Assembly: GCA_018828145.1 (NCBI GenBank)
Contig: JAHJWO010000028.1
Location: forward strand, 1-64,000
Source: Alphaproteobacteria bacterium
GTDB taxonomy: Bacteria; Pseudomonadota; Alphaproteobacteria; Rhizobiales; Devosiaceae
DNA length: 64,000 bases
Direction: 5' to 3'
A model generated the notes under the pieces. It did not search any database, was not told where the DNA came from, and saw only the letters and a program-made list of their open reading frames with translations. The translations under genes and the position numbers were made by a program. Numbering within the stretch: the stretch's first letter is position 1; every line of letters starts with the position of its first letter. Shown piece by piece: positions 38,075 through 48,001 of this stretch.

Positions 38075-38671
38075 ATGGTGGCGCTGCGGCCCTATCGCCC
38101 CGATGACCTCGAGGCGCTCTACGAAATCTGCCTGCTCACTGCCGATTCAGGCAAGGACGCTTCCCCGCTGCACCATGACCGCAAGGTGATCGGGCATATC
38201 TATGCGGCGCCCTATGGGGTGCTGGAGCCCGAGCAGGTGTTCGTCGCCGAAGACGACCAGGGCGTTGCGGGCTATATCGTCGGCACATTCGATACCGATG
38301 GCTTCAACGCGCGGCTGGAGCGGGACTGGTGGCCAGCGCTGCGGCAGCATTATGCGGATGTGCCCAAGGCGGAGCTGACCGCGACGGATCGTCAACGGAT
38401 TGGCGCGATCATGGAGCCCTCGCTCAACCCGCCCGACATCGTGGCGCAGTATCCCGCCCATATCCACATGAACCTGCTGCCGCGGCTGCGCGGGCAACGG
38501 GTGGGCACGGCCTTGCTGGATCGCTGGATCGCCCTGGCCCGCGCGGCGGGCGTGACGGGCATTCACCTCGGTGCCAATCCCGCCAATTCCGGGGGTATCG
38601 CCTTCTGGACACGCAGCGGCTTCAAGCCGCTCCGCACCGATGGCGCTGCATGGTTCGGGATGACGCTCTAG
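38075..38671 (+). CDS. GNAT family acetyltransferase
   Basis: The 198-residue protein has the GNAT core: RPYRPDDLEALYEICLLTAD at the N-terminus, the acetyl-CoA pyrophosphate loop LLPRLRGQRVGTALLDRWIA, and a C-terminal GIAFWTRSGFKPL. It resembles a group of putative acetyltransferases that include eukaryotic O-GlcNAcase-like C-domains. It lies four bases after the SDR stop with AGAGGA as ribosome binding site. Confidence 0.9.
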   Translation: MVALRPYRPDDLEALYEICLLTADSGKDASPLHHDRKVIGHIYAAPYGVLEPEQVFVAEDDQGVAGYIVGTFDTDGFNARLERDWWPALRQHYADVPKAELTATDRQRIGAIMEPSLNPPDIVAQYPAHIHMNLLPRLRGQRVGTALLDRWIALARAAGVTGIHLGANPANSGGIAFWTRSGFKPLRTDGAAWFGMTL

Positions 38672-38698
38672 GGCACTGATATCGCAGCCCCCACCCGG

Positions 38699-38719
38699 CC
38701 TCCCCCTGACAGGGGGAGG
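38699..38719. terminator. Shared hairpin between convergent GNAT and CorC genes
   Basis: CCTCCCCCT pairs with AGGGGGAGG around a three-base loop. There is no clear T-run on either side, and the sequence belongs to the same family as the repeats at 4779-4930, so a terminator role is only suggested by its position between two gene ends. Confidence 0.45.
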
Positions 38720-38748
38720 AGCAATCCTGTTCCGGCAGTATCGAACCC

Positions 38749-40026
38749 TTAGCCCACCTTGCTCATCAGGACCTTGTCGATGCGGCGGCCGTCCAGGTCG
38801 ACGACTTCGAATTTCCAGCCATTGTGCTCGAAGGTCTCACCGACCTTGGGTAGGTGATTGATGACCGAGAGCACGTAGCCGGCGACGGTTTCGAACTTGG
38901 CGTCGCGGGGGATGGCAATCTTGAGCTTGTCGCCGAACTCGTCGACCGGCATCCAGCCCGCCACAAGGTAGGAGCCGTCCTCGCGCCTGACCAGCGCCGG
39001 GTCATCGCCGGTCTCTTCCTGGAACACACCGGTGATGACCTCCAGGATGTCGCCGGAGGTCACGATGCCTTCGAAGTGACCGTATTCGTCGACGACGAGG
39101 GCCATATGGACCGTGGAGTTGCGAATGGCGCGGACGACGTCCAGCGCCTCGGCATGCTCCATCACCACCGGCACCGGCTGGACGAATTTGCGGATGTCGA
39201 GCGGCAGGCCATTGGCGAAGACGCCGATGATGTCCTTGATCGCCACGACGCCAATGATTGAATCGGCGTCGCCGTCCTGAACGAGCAGCCGCGAGCGGTG
39301 CGTGCTCAGGATCGTGCTGCGGATTTCGTCGCTATCGTCGGACAGATCGACCACATCGACATCGAGGCGTGGTGTCATCAGGCCCCGCGCGGAGCGGTCG
39401 GCCAGGCGCATGACACCCGAAATCATCGAATGCTCGTCCGTCTCGATGACGCCGGCGGTAGTGGCCTCGGCGATGATGGTCTTGACCTCTTCTTCGGTGA
39501 CCTTTTCCTCGGATTCACCGGACTGCCCCAGCAGGGCCAGGACGCCCTTGCCGGAGACATCGAGCAACCAGACGACGGGTGAGCCGATCGCGGCGACCAT
39601 CTTCATGGCCGGGGCGACGCGGGCGGCGACGCCTTCTGCGTCGCGCAGGGCGATCTGCTTGGGCACCAGCTCGCCGATGATCAGGGAAATATAGGTGATG
39701 AGCACGACGACAACGCCGACGCCCAGAACGTCGGCGATATTGCCGGCAACGCCCACCGATTCCAGCCAGTCGGTCAGGCGCAGGCCGAGCGTGGCACCCG
39801 AGAAGGCGCCGGAGAGGATGCCGACCAGGGTAATGCCGATCTGCACGGAGGAGAGGAACTTGCCCGGGTCGTCGGCCAGTTCGATGGCGACTGCGGCGCC
39901 CTTGTTGCCCTGGTCAGCCATGCCACGCAGGCGGGCGGGGCGGGCGGAGACAACGGCCAGTTCCGACATTGCCAACAGGCCGTTGACGATGGTCAGCACG
40001 ACGACGATCAATATTTCTGCGTACAC
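38749..40026 (-). CDS. CNNM/CorC-type transport protein (hemolysin family)
   Basis: The 425-residue membrane protein has a DUF21 (CNNM) transmembrane domain (ILIVVVLTIVNGLLAMSEL, about 1-190), a pair of CBS domains (RLMTPRLDVD..., about 205-325) and a C-terminal CorC_HlyC domain. Family members are linked to Mg2+/Co2+ handling. The longest frame begins further upstream, but sequence before the membrane domain is unlike the family. I favour the GTG at 40026; a TTG at 40011 is an alternative. Confidence 0.9.
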   Translation of the reverse strand: MYAEILIVVVLTIVNGLLAMSELAVVSARPARLRGMADQGNKGAAVAIELADDPGKFLSSVQIGITLVGILSGAFSGATLGLRLTDWLESVGVAGNIADVLGVGVVVVLITYISLIIGELVPKQIALRDAEGVAARVAPAMKMVAAIGSPVVWLLDVSGKGVLALLGQSGESEEKVTEEEVKTIIAEATTAGVIETDEHSMISGVMRLADRSARGLMTPRLDVDVVDLSDDSDEIRSTILSTHRSRLLVQDGDADSIIGVVAIKDIIGVFANGLPLDIRKFVQPVPVVMEHAEALDVVRAIRNSTVHMALVVDEYGHFEGIVTSGDILEVITGVFQEETGDDPALVRREDGSYLVAGWMPVDEFGDKLKIAIPRDAKFETVAGYVLSVINHLPKVGETFEHNGWKFEVVDLDGRRIDKVLMSKVG

Positions 40027-40225
40027 GATGTATCTTGGGAATGCGGCCCCGCTCTCAGCATCGGGTCGCTTTTGCCGGGAGAATATAAGGCAAGAGCCCG
40101 CGTTTGCACCATGGGTCTGGGAAATATGTCGCGCCCCGGACGGCGACCGCATATCGCACCGCTATTATGGGATGCGGCGGCAGAGGTTTGCTTTACAAGA
40201 CCATAGCTGAAACTGGAGCGCGCCG

Positions 40226-40663
40226 ATGCCCTTGATCGACAAGTTGCTGATCCTCGCCATTGCGGCGCAGGTGCTGCTGACGCTGGGCATCCTGATCTGG
40301 ATGGGGTTCGAACGCGTGCCGCGCGTGGCGCGGGGCGAGATTGCCATCAAGGATATTGCCGTGGAACGGGAAGCCTATCCGCTGCAGGCGCGGCTCCTGT
40401 CGAACAGCTTCGACAACCAGTTTCAATTGCCGGTGCTATTCTATGTGGCGGCGGTGATTGCCCTGTGGAGCGGCGGCACCGGCTGGGTTGAACTGGCCGT
40501 GGCGTGGCTGTTCGTGGTGCTGCGCTATGTGCATGCGGGCGTGCATGTCACCACCAATCGCGTCTATCGCCGGTTTGCCGTCTATTGCGCGGGCCTTGTG
40601 GTGCTGGCGCTTCTATGGCTATGGCTCGTGCTGCGTATCGTCATCCTAGCCCCGAGTATCTGA
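40226..40663 (+). CDS. MAPEG family membrane protein
   Basis: The 145-residue protein has four transmembrane helices in the MAPEG fold. The segment SNSFDNQFQLPVLFYVAAV is the family's signature (FDNQFE/Q-x-PVLFY), followed by RYVHAGVHVTTNRVYRR. Members include glutathione-dependent enzymes, but the bacterial subgroup near guaB/rsmB is uncharacterised. It precedes the RsmB-like gene with no gap (the stop at 40661-40663 is followed directly by ATG). Confidence 0.9.
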   Translation: MPLIDKLLILAIAAQVLLTLGILIWMGFERVPRVARGEIAIKDIAVEREAYPLQARLLSNSFDNQFQLPVLFYVAAVIALWSGGTGWVELAVAWLFVVLRYVHAGVHVTTNRVYRRFAVYCAGLVVLALLWLWLVLRIVILAPSI

Positions 40664-41956
40664 ATGCGTCTTCCCGGCCGCCTTTCTGCCGCCATTGCCG
40701 TGCTGACCGATGTGGAAACGCGCAAGCGCCCCGTGTCCGAGGCGCTGAAAGCCTGGGGGCTGAACAACCGCTTTGCCGGCGCGGGCGATCGCGCCGCCAT
40801 CGGCAACCTGGTCTATGACGCCCTGCGGCGGCGGGCCTCGCATGCCGCGCTGATGGGTAGCGACACGCCGCGGGCGCTGGTGCTGGCCGTGGCCATGCGC
40901 GACTGGAGCCAGGACCCTGCCGTGTTGAATGCGCTGTTTGCCGAGGACAGCCATGCGCCCGAGCCGCTGACCGAAGAGGAAATGACGCGGGCTGCCGGAC
41001 AGCTCTCTAATGACACACCGGGCTGGGCCATGGCCGATATGCCCGAATGGCTGGTGCCGTCGCTGGAGCGGGGCCTGGGCGAGAACTGGATTGCCGAGGG
41101 GCAGGCGATGGCCGGGCGGCCATCGCTCGACCTGCGCACCAACCTGCTCAAGGCCAGCCGCGAACGGGTGATGAAATCGCTGGCGCGGTTCAACCCGGCC
41201 GAAACGGCCATCTCACCGGTCGGCGTGACCATGCCGGCGGGTCCGGGCGATGCGCGGACGCCCAATGTCACCACGGACGAGGGCTATCTCAAGGGCTGGT
41301 TCGAAGTGCAGGACCAGGGCAGCCAGATCGTGGCGGCCCTGGCGGGCGCCAAGCCGGGCGGGCAGGTGCTCGACCTGTGCGCCGGTGCCGGAGGCAAGAC
41401 GCTCGCCCTGGCCGCCGCCATGGGCAACAAGGGGCAGATCTTTGCCTATGACAGCGACCGCAGCCGGCTGGCGCCGATCTATGACCGGCTCAAGCGCAAT
41501 GGCGCGCGCAATGTGCAGGTGCGGGCGCCGCAGCCTGGGGCGCTGGACGATCTTGTCGGCAAGATGGACCGCGTGGTGATCGATGCGCCCTGCACCGGCA
41601 CCGGCACGTGGCGCCGGCGGCCGGACACCAAGTGGAAGCTGTCGCCCGAGCTGCTGGCGCAGCGGGTGACCGAACAGGCGGCGATCCTTGCCGAGGGGCA
41701 GCGTTATCTCAAGCCAGGCGGGGTGCTGGTCTATATCACCTGCTCGATCCTGCCCGAGGAGAATGACGACCAGGTTGCGGCATTCATCGCCGCCAATCCC
41801 GGCTTTGCCTCCGTGGCTCCAGCCGAGCTGTGGCAGGCGGCCTTTGGGACTGCCCTGCCCCGGAATCTCCTGACCAGCCAGTCGGGCATTGCCCTCACGC
41901 CGCTTCGCACCGGGACGGACGGGTTCTACTTCAACGCGCTGCGGCTGGCTGCATGA
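40664..41956 (+). CDS. RsmB/NOP-family RNA m5C methyltransferase
   Basis: The 430-residue protein has a NusB-like N-terminal domain and a SAM-dependent rRNA cytosine-5 methyltransferase domain. EVQDQGSQIVAAL, LDLCAGAGGKTLALAA (SAM), DRVVIDAPCTGTGTWRRRP and ITCSILPEEND show both catalytic-site cysteines (PCT and TCS). It probably modifies 16S rRNA like RsmB/RsmF. The 4-base overlap at its end (ATGA) couples it to the next small gene. Confidence 0.95.
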   Translation: MRLPGRLSAAIAVLTDVETRKRPVSEALKAWGLNNRFAGAGDRAAIGNLVYDALRRRASHAALMGSDTPRALVLAVAMRDWSQDPAVLNALFAEDSHAPEPLTEEEMTRAAGQLSNDTPGWAMADMPEWLVPSLERGLGENWIAEGQAMAGRPSLDLRTNLLKASRERVMKSLARFNPAETAISPVGVTMPAGPGDARTPNVTTDEGYLKGWFEVQDQGSQIVAALAGAKPGGQVLDLCAGAGGKTLALAAAMGNKGQIFAYDSDRSRLAPIYDRLKRNGARNVQVRAPQPGALDDLVGKMDRVVIDAPCTGTGTWRRRPDTKWKLSPELLAQRVTEQAAILAEGQRYLKPGGVLVYITCSILPEENDDQVAAFIAANPGFASVAPAELWQAAFGTALPRNLLTSQSGIALTPLRTGTDGFYFNALRLAA

Positions 41957-42339
41957 TGCCTGACAACCAGGAAACGGGGATACCCGTCTGGGCGTTTGCA
42001 GCAGGGGCCGTGGCGGTGATTGCGGCAGCCTTCGCGGCGGTGTGGTTCATGTTTCCGGCGCCAGACACGCGGCACGACCTGGTGGCGCCATCCGGCAGCG
42101 CCCGGATCGAGCTAGGGGAATTGTGCGGTGATGGCGGCTGCAACCGTGTCGCCATTCTCGATGTTGGCGGGGTGCGAACCGGCTGTCCGCTGGCGCTTTC
42201 CGGCAACCGGCCGCTGTTCGGCGATGTGACGGCACAGTGGTCGGCCGATGAAACCAGTGTGGTGGTGGCCTACACTGCCGCTGACGGCAGCACCGGCACG
42301 CTGGCGATTGCCCGGGCGGACTGTACGCTGACCCAATAG
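41953..42339 (+). CDS. Hypothetical protein with N-terminal membrane anchor
   Basis: The 128-residue protein is of unknown family. A hydrophobic helix at about 11-35 (PVWAFAAGAVAVIAAAFAAV) is followed by a small beta-rich domain of about 85 residues with three cysteines (GELCGDGGC, GVRTGC, DCTLTQ). It could be exported and anchored on the outer side of the inner membrane. It overlaps the methyltransferase stop (ATGA) and is probably translated with it; another in-frame ATG follows at 41956. Confidence 0.7.
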   Translation: MMPDNQETGIPVWAFAAGAVAVIAAAFAAVWFMFPAPDTRHDLVAPSGSARIELGELCGDGGCNRVAILDVGGVRTGCPLALSGNRPLFGDVTAQWSADETSVVVAYTAADGSTGTLAIARADCTLTQ

Positions 42340-42365
42340 TGAACCAGCCGTGCCGGGCGTGCGTT
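42340..42365 (+). promoter_or_regulatory. EcfG-like promoter candidate before tspO
   Basis: TGAACC (42340-42345), 16 bases, then CGTT (42362-42365). The alphaproteobacterial general-stress sigma factor EcfG prefers GGAAC-N16/17-CGTT, so this has one mismatch and the right spacing. A start point near 42372 would leave a leader of about 29 bases before the tspO ATG at 42401. Confidence 0.4.
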
Positions 42366-42400
42366 CAAGGGGGAGAGCTGATCGCAACACGAGCACAATA

Positions 42401-42886
42401 ATGACCGCCCCTTCGCTGGCTGACTACAAGTCGCCCCGTTCCTGGCTCACGCTGGGGATATTCCTGGTTGTCGTGATTGGCGTTGGTGCGCTTATCGGCA
42501 CGCAATCCGTGCCCGGCGCCTGGTATGAAGGCCTGACCAAACCCCCGTTCAATCCGCCCAACTGGATCTTCGGGCCGGTCTGGTTCACGCTCTATGTGAT
42601 GATCGCGGTGGCAGGCTGGCGCATCTGGATGATTGCCCCCGGCAGCGGCGCCATGAAGCTGTGGTTCGCGCAGATGGCAGTAAACTGGGTGTGGTCGCCC
42701 ATCTGGTTCATCGGACAGATGCTGTGGCCGGCCTTTGCAGTGATCGTCGTGCTGCTGGCGCTGATCGTGGCGTTCATCGTCGCGGCACGGCGGCATGATG
42801 CGATCGCTGCTTGGCTGTTCGCGCCCTATCTGGCCTGGGTGAGCTTTGCCAGCGTGCTGAACCTGTCCATCGCCCTGCTGAACTAG
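42401..42886 (+). CDS. TspO/MBR family tryptophan-rich sensory protein
   Basis: The 161-residue membrane protein has five helices and many tryptophans (GAWYEGLTKPPFNPPNWIFG is the family signature, then VWFTLYVMIAVAGWRIW and NWVWSPIWF). TspO proteins bind tetrapyrroles and are linked to oxidative-stress and photosynthesis-gene control in alphaproteobacteria. The ATG at 42401 is chosen because the preceding in-frame codons are not conserved. An EcfG-like promoter lies 36 bases upstream. Confidence 0.94.
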   Translation: MTAPSLADYKSPRSWLTLGIFLVVVIGVGALIGTQSVPGAWYEGLTKPPFNPPNWIFGPVWFTLYVMIAVAGWRIWMIAPGSGAMKLWFAQMAVNWVWSPIWFIGQMLWPAFAVIVVLLALIVAFIVAARRHDAIAAWLFAPYLAWVSFASVLNLSIALLN

Positions 42887-44067
42887 CCGGGACGGGCTTC
42901 GAGCCCGCGAGCCCAACGGACAACCGGACGCTCGAGCAGATAGAAGCTCAGCGTGCCCAGGGCCACGCTGAGCGCTATGGCGAGCGCGCTGGACCACAGC
43001 CAAATGGTCCAGCCACCGTCGAGCCAGGTCTGGAAGGCAGGGGGCAGAAGGCGCGCCACGAGGCCAATGACCAGGAAATGCCAGACATAGATGCCGAAGG
43101 ATATGTTGGCGAGGAACCTGGTCGGCGGGTTGTCGAGCAGTCGTCCTGCGGCGACTGACGAGGGCAGCGCGATGAGGGCGACGCCGATGGCCAAGGGCAT
43201 CCAGGGATAGGCATAGGGAATGCCCAGCAGGCCATAGCCTTCGCTGGGGCTGCCCATGTGGGCGGCCATGATCCAGATGGTTGCCGCGATGGCGAGCGGG
43301 CCGACTAGATCAAACAGCCAGTGGCGCATGGTGGCCAGCGCAACCTGGATGCCGGCCGCCAGGGCGCCCAGTGCGAAGATTGCAAAGAATCCGAGCGGGT
43401 TGAAGCGCGGCATCCAGGCCTTGGCGCCGCCGATCAGGCCATGCTCCCAGCCCCGCGCGACCTCGCCGATGGGGGCCCATTGCACGATCATCCAGTGCAG
43501 CGCCAGCACCAGCCCGATCACCGCGATCCATGCGAGCCGCGCCGCATGCCCCCTGAGGCGCAGCGCGAAAAGGGCAGCGAGGCAGAGCGGCAGCAGCAGG
43601 TAGGCGGTGACTTCGAAACCGATCGACCAGAGGGGGCCATTGTTGTCGACAGGGAACAGGGTCACCCAGTGCCAGTCACTGACGAGCAGGAAGCCGGCGA
43701 GGAAGCGCAAAACGTGCTCAGTATCGAGCGGGGAGCCGCTGATTGTGACGCTGAGGATGAAGCTGACGATGAGGGCCAGCCAGAAGCCGGGCAGGATGCG
43801 GGCCGCGCGCCGCAGCGCGTAGATGCGCAGCGAGGGCATGGGGGCGTTGCGGTCCAGCGCCAGCCAGAATGGACGCGCCAGCAGGAAGCCGCTCAGCACG
43901 AAGAAGATGGAGACGCCGAAGCTGCCAGTGATCAGGAAGCCCATGATGGGACGCGCGGCCGAGGGGACATTGCCCATATCCATCCTGAACGCCAGATGGT
44001 GGAACAGCACCATGAGACAGGCGGCGGCACGCAGGAAATCCGCGCCAAGCAGTCGCTGTTGGGTCAA
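42883..44067 (-). CDS. Acyltransferase 3 family membrane protein (copy 2 of tandem pair)
   Basis: The 394-residue protein (with the start used here) has about ten transmembrane helices. It carries family blocks GADFLRAAACLMVLFHH (catalytic-type His-His), [32 protein letters not shown] and GIYVWHFLVIG. The frame extends to a TTG at 44124 that overlaps the stop of the upstream paralogue. I favour the TTG at 44067, because AGGA lies seven bases before it and the result aligns with the paralogue's N-terminus. These enzymes O-acetylate or acylate cell-surface glycans. Confidence 0.85.
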   Translation of the reverse strand: MTQQRLLGADFLRAAACLMVLFHHLAFRMDMGNVPSAARPIMGFLITGSFGVSIFFVLSGFLLARPFWLALDRNAPMPSLRIYALRRAARILPGFWLALIVSFILSVTISGSPLDTEHVLRFLAGFLLVSDWHWVTLFPVDNNGPLWSIGFEVTAYLLLPLCLAALFALRLRGHAARLAWIAVIGLVLALHWMIVQWAPIGEVARGWEHGLIGGAKAWMPRFNPLGFFAIFALGALAAGIQVALATMRHWLFDLVGPLAIAATIWIMAAHMGSPSEGYGLLGIPYAYPWMPLAIGVALIALPSSVAAGRLLDNPPTRFLANISFGIYVWHFLVIGLVARLLPPAFQTWLDGGWTIWLWSSALAIALSVALGTLSFYLLERPVVRWARGLEARPG

Positions 44068-44120
44068 TTGGCAATCCTGCACCGTTGCGGCGACAGGCCT
44101 GCCCGAGCCTCTCGCTGCGG

Positions 44121-45344
44121 TCAAGCGGGTTGCGCTGCCGACGACCTGTTTGCGTGTTCGAAGCGGCGCGCCCAGAGCATGATCGGCGCCTCCATCCAGC
44201 GATAGGACAGTGTGGCAATGACCATGGAGATGGCGATGATCACGAGGCTTGCAACGAGGAATTTGGCGGGGTCGGCAATCGTGCCCTGGGTGAGTTCGGG
44301 CACCCAGTAGAGGCGGACCAGTTCGAGTACAAGATAGTGCCAGACATAGATGCCGAAGGAGATGCGGGCGAGATAGGCGACGGGCGGATTGTCCAGAACG
44401 CGCCCCACGAGGCGGCCCGAAGGCGCAAAGGCGAGCGCAGCGGCGACGAGCAGTTGAAAGGTCGGGAATTCATGGGGGACGCGCAGCCAGCCGTAGAATT
44501 CTCCGCCGCCCGCGAGGCCGCTGACCCAGATCATCCAGCCGGCCGCCGCGATGGCAGCCACGGCGAGAAGATCGAAGATGAACGAGCGGCGATGCGCCAG
44601 AAGGGTCTGGATACCGCCGGCCCATGCGCCGATGGCGAACATGGCGAAGAAAGCGAAGGGGTTGAACCAGGGCATCCAGGTCTTGGCGCCGCCCTGCAGG
44701 CCGTAATTCCAGCCCTTGCGGAAGGGGTCGACCACGACCGTGTTGCTGAAAATCCAGTGGGCCCCCAGCGCAGCAGCTATGACGACCAGCCAGGCCAGGC
44801 GGGCCGGCCAGCCCGCTATCCTGCCCCGGGCGAGGCCGAAGAGGGCGAGAAAGCCCAGGGGCAGCAGCACATAGGATGTCACCTCGAAGCCGATGGACCA
44901 GAGCGGGCCATTGATCTCGACGGGGAAGAGCGTCGTCCAGTGCCAGTCGCTGACCAGCAGGAGCCCGGCGACGTAGCGCAGCCAGAGCCAGGCGTCGAGC
45001 GCGAAGCCGAAGACGGTGACGCTCAGGATGAAGGTCACGGTCAGCGCCAGCCAGAAGCCGGGCACGATGCGGGCGGCCCGGCGCAGCGCATAGATGCGCA
45101 GCGACGGCAGGGGCCGGCCGGCATCCAGGGCCTGCCAGAATGGCCGGGCGAGGAGGAAGCCACTCAGGACAAAGAACATGGCAACGCCAAAGCCGCCCAC
45201 GCTGTTGAAGACCTGGGCGAAGGGATTGCTGCCAAGTTCGCTGCGGAAATCGATGCGTTGCGCCAGATGATGGAAGAGCACGATGAAGCAGGCGCTGGCC
45301 CGCATGAAATCGGCGCCATAGAGGCGGTTTTCGCTGTCGCTCAT
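44121..45344 (-). CDS. Acyltransferase 3 family membrane protein (copy 1 of tandem pair)
   Basis: The 407-residue homologue of the neighbouring 42883-44067 product shares its whole layout ([68 protein letters not shown]). Both are O-acyltransferase-type integral proteins. The stop of this gene is about 54 bases upstream of the preferred start of copy 2, so the pair forms one unit. Substrates unknown; perhaps LPS or polysaccharide O-acetylation. Confidence 0.9.
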   Translation of the reverse strand: MSDSENRLYGADFMRASACFIVLFHHLAQRIDFRSELGSNPFAQVFNSVGGFGVAMFFVLSGFLLARPFWQALDAGRPLPSLRIYALRRAARIVPGFWLALTVTFILSVTVFGFALDAWLWLRYVAGLLLVSDWHWTTLFPVEINGPLWSIGFEVTSYVLLPLGFLALFGLARGRIAGWPARLAWLVVIAAALGAHWIFSNTVVVDPFRKGWNYGLQGGAKTWMPWFNPFAFFAMFAIGAWAGGIQTLLAHRRSFIFDLLAVAAIAAAGWMIWVSGLAGGGEFYGWLRVPHEFPTFQLLVAAALAFAPSGRLVGRVLDNPPVAYLARISFGIYVWHYLVLELVRLYWVPELTQGTIADPAKFLVASLVIIAISMVIATLSYRWMEAPIMLWARRFEHANRSSAAQPA

Positions 45345-45475
45345 CTGTCTCCCCCAGATGTGCCATCCGGCATCTGTATGTGGGGATTACAGCTGCCATT
45401 GTTGGCGGCAATCCGCAATGCTGTCCTGCTGCAGTTGGACTTGCGGAATCTGTGCCGGGACGATATGGCCTCGCC

Positions 45476-47044
45476 ATGAAAACCCCCGAGACTGCCGCCC
45501 CCGACGCCATCCTCATCGTGGACTTCGGTTCGCAGGTCACCCAGCTGATCGCGCGCCGCATTCGAGAGACGGGTGTCTATTGCGAAATCCACCCGTTCAA
45601 CAAGGCGGCAGAGGCCTTTGCGGCGCTGCAGCCCAAGGGTGTCATCTTCTCGGGCGGACCGGCTTCGGTAACCGAGGAGGGCAGCCCCAGGGCGCCACAG
45701 GCGATCATCGATTCCGGGCTTCCCATCCTGGCCATCTGCTATGGGCAGCAGACTTTCTGCCTGCAGCTGGGCGGCAAGGTCGAGGGCGGGCACCATCGGG
45801 AATTCGGCCGGGCCGATGTGGAAATCCTCGAGCCCAGCGCGCTCTATGAGGGTGTCTGGCAGGTTGGTGGCAAGTATCCGGTCTGGATGAGCCATGGCGA
45901 CCGCGTCACCGAGCTGCCCGAGGGCTTCAAGGTCATGGCGACTTCGCCCAATGCACCATTCGCCATTGCTGGCGACGAGGCGCGCAAGCGCTACACGACC
46001 ATGTTCCATCCCGAGGTGGTGCATACGCCCGATGGCGGCAAGCTCTTGGCCAATTTCGTACACAAGATCGTCGGGCTGCAGTCCGACTGGAACATGCATG
46101 CCTATCGGCAGAAGATGGTCGAGAAGATCCGCGCCCAGGTCGGCACGGGCAAGGTGATCTGCGGGCTCTCCGGCGGCGTCGATTCCTCGGTTGCGGCCGT
46201 GCTGATCCATGAGGCAATCGGCGACCAGCTGACCTGCATCTATGTCGACCACGGGCTGATGCGTCTCAACGAGAGCGAACAGGTCGTGACCATGTTCCGC
46301 GACCAGTACAATATCCCGCTGGTGCATGTGGACGCGTCCAAGGTGTTCCTGCGCGAGCTTGATGGGCAGTCGGACCCCGAGACCAAGCGCAAGATCATCG
46401 GGCGGCTGTTCATCGAGACCTTCGAGGAAGAAGCCCGGAAGCTGGGCGGCGCGCAGTTCCTGGCGCAGGGCACGCTGTATCCGGACGTGATCGAGTCGGT
46501 GTCGTTTACCGGCGGCCCCTCGGTGACCATCAAGAGCCACCACAATGTGGGCGGGCTGCCCGAGCGCATGAACATGCAGCTGGTCGAGCCGTTGCGCGAG
46601 CTGTTCAAGGACGAGGTCCGGGTGCTTGGCCGCGAACTGGGCCTGCCCGAGAGCTTTATCGGTCGCCACCCCTTCCCGGGCCCCGGCCTTGCCATCCGCT
46701 GCCCGGGCGGCATCACGCCCGAGAAGCTGGATATCCTGCGCCAGGCCGATGCCATCTATCTCGACGAGATCCGCAAGTCGGGCCAGTATGACAAGATCTG
46801 GCAGGCCTTTGCCGTGCTGCTGCCGGTGCAGACGGTGGGCGTCATGGGCGACGGGCGGACCTATGAGTTTGTCTGCGCGTTGCGGGCGGTGACCTCGGTC
46901 GACGGCATGACGGCGGACTTCTACCAGTTCGACATGAACTTCCTGGGCAAGACGGCGACCCGCATCATCAACGAGGTGCGCGGGATCAATCGCGTCGTCT
47001 ACGACGTGACCAGCAAGCCGCCCGGCACGATCGAGTGGGAATAG
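45476..47044 (+). CDS. guaA: GMP synthase (glutamine-hydrolysing)
   Basis: The 522-residue enzyme makes GMP from XMP. The N-terminal class-I glutaminase has [15 protein letters not shown] (nucleophile Cys) and HPEVVHT. The ATP-pyrophosphatase domain has [14 protein letters not shown], and the C-terminal dimerisation domain ends in [12 protein letters not shown], the family's hallmark. It begins at [10 protein letters not shown], where similarity starts. guaB, which makes its substrate, is 4.0 kb downstream on the other strand. Confidence 0.97.
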   Translation: MKTPETAAPDAILIVDFGSQVTQLIARRIRETGVYCEIHPFNKAAEAFAALQPKGVIFSGGPASVTEEGSPRAPQAIIDSGLPILAICYGQQTFCLQLGGKVEGGHHREFGRADVEILEPSALYEGVWQVGGKYPVWMSHGDRVTELPEGFKVMATSPNAPFAIAGDEARKRYTTMFHPEVVHTPDGGKLLANFVHKIVGLQSDWNMHAYRQKMVEKIRAQVGTGKVICGLSGGVDSSVAAVLIHEAIGDQLTCIYVDHGLMRLNESEQVVTMFRDQYNIPLVHVDASKVFLRELDGQSDPETKRKIIGRLFIETFEEEARKLGGAQFLAQGTLYPDVIESVSFTGGPSVTIKSHHNVGGLPERMNMQLVEPLRELFKDEVRVLGRELGLPESFIGRHPFPGPGLAIRCPGGITPEKLDILRQADAIYLDEIRKSGQYDKIWQAFAVLLPVQTVGVMGDGRTYEFVCALRAVTSVDGMTADFYQFDMNFLGKTATRIINEVRGINRVVYDVTSKPPGTIEWE

Positions 47045-47064
47045 CAGGCAAAACGCGGGAAATT

Positions 47065-47105
47065 CGCCAGCATGCTTGCAGCAATCCGCCGGATTGCTGG
47101 CGTTT
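47065..47105 (+). terminator. Terminator-like hairpins after guaA
   Basis: Two overlapping stems are possible: CGCCAGCA (47065) with TGCTGGCG (47095-47102), and GCAATCC with GGATTGC around GCC. The latter is followed by a TTTGCTTT run, as expected for an intrinsic terminator before the YfgM-like gene. Confidence 0.5.
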
Positions 47106-47164
47106 GCTTTCCACCGGCAGCATGTTAAACGTGCGCCCGAATTCACTGATGACCTAGGCAGGCC

Positions 47165-47962
47165 ATGTCCGAACAGAATATTTTCCGCGAAGTCGACGAG
47201 GAGCTGCGCAGCGATCGCATGCGCGCCCTGTGGCGTCGTTTCGCGCCGTATGTGATCGGCGCCGCCGTGGGCGTGGTCGCCATCGTGGCGGTCAATGAAG
47301 GCTGGTCCTGGTATCACGCCAACAATGCCGCGCAGTCTTCCGACGAGCTTTACACCGCATTCGACCTGATCGATGGCGGCGACCTGCCTGGCGCCCAGAG
47401 CCAGCTCGACGCGCTGATCGCCGACGGTTCGGGCAGCTATCCGGTGCTGGCGCAGTTCCGCAAGGCGGGCGTGCTGGCCAGGGAAGGCGCGACGGCAGAT
47501 GCCGTGGCCGCCTACGACGCGCTGGCCAATGGCCAGTCCAATCCCCGCCTGCGCGAGCTGGCGCTGGTGCTGGCCGGCACGCTGCTGGTCGATAGCGGCA
47601 CACTGGCCGATGTCGAATCCCGCGTTGGCAGCATTGCCGTCGAAGGCAGCCCGCTGCGCAATGCAGCGCGCGAAGCGCTGGGACTGGCACAATACAAGGC
47701 CGGCGATTTCACCGCCGCGCAGGCGAGCTTTGAGGCCGTCATCAATGATCCGATGACGCAGAGCAGCACGCGCAACCGCATGGGCTATTACCTGGCCCAG
47801 CTGCTGGCGCAGGGCGCCGTTGCTGCAGCGCCGGAAGCGGACGCTGCCGATGCTGCAACGACCGCCATTGATGAAATTGTCAGCGATGAAGCCCCTGCCG
47901 CCGAAGCCCCGGCCGAGGTGGCCCCTGCTGAAACAACCGAGGCCGTGCCGGCCGCGCAATAG
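47165..47962 (+). CDS. YfgM-like tetratricopeptide protein
   Basis: The 265-residue protein has one N-terminal transmembrane helix (about 26-48) and an exposed helical TPR-like domain, matching the YfgM/ancillary SecYEG translocon subunit. MSEQNIFREVDEELRSDRMR is the conserved cytoplasmic start. The C-terminal 50 residues are Ala/Pro/Glu-rich. In many proteobacteria yfgM, bamB and der are adjacent; here der follows 39 bases later and bamB is absent. Confidence 0.88.
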   Translation: MSEQNIFREVDEELRSDRMRALWRRFAPYVIGAAVGVVAIVAVNEGWSWYHANNAAQSSDELYTAFDLIDGGDLPGAQSQLDALIADGSGSYPVLAQFRKAGVLAREGATADAVAAYDALANGQSNPRLRELALVLAGTLLVDSGTLADVESRVGSIAVEGSPLRNAAREALGLAQYKAGDFTAAQASFEAVINDPMTQSSTRNRMGYYLAQLLAQGAVAAAPEADAADAATTAIDEIVSDEAPAAEAPAEVAPAETTEAVPAAQ

Positions 47963-48001
47963 CGGCCGCCACACCTCACCCCGGATCGGAACCCAGAACG
48001 C

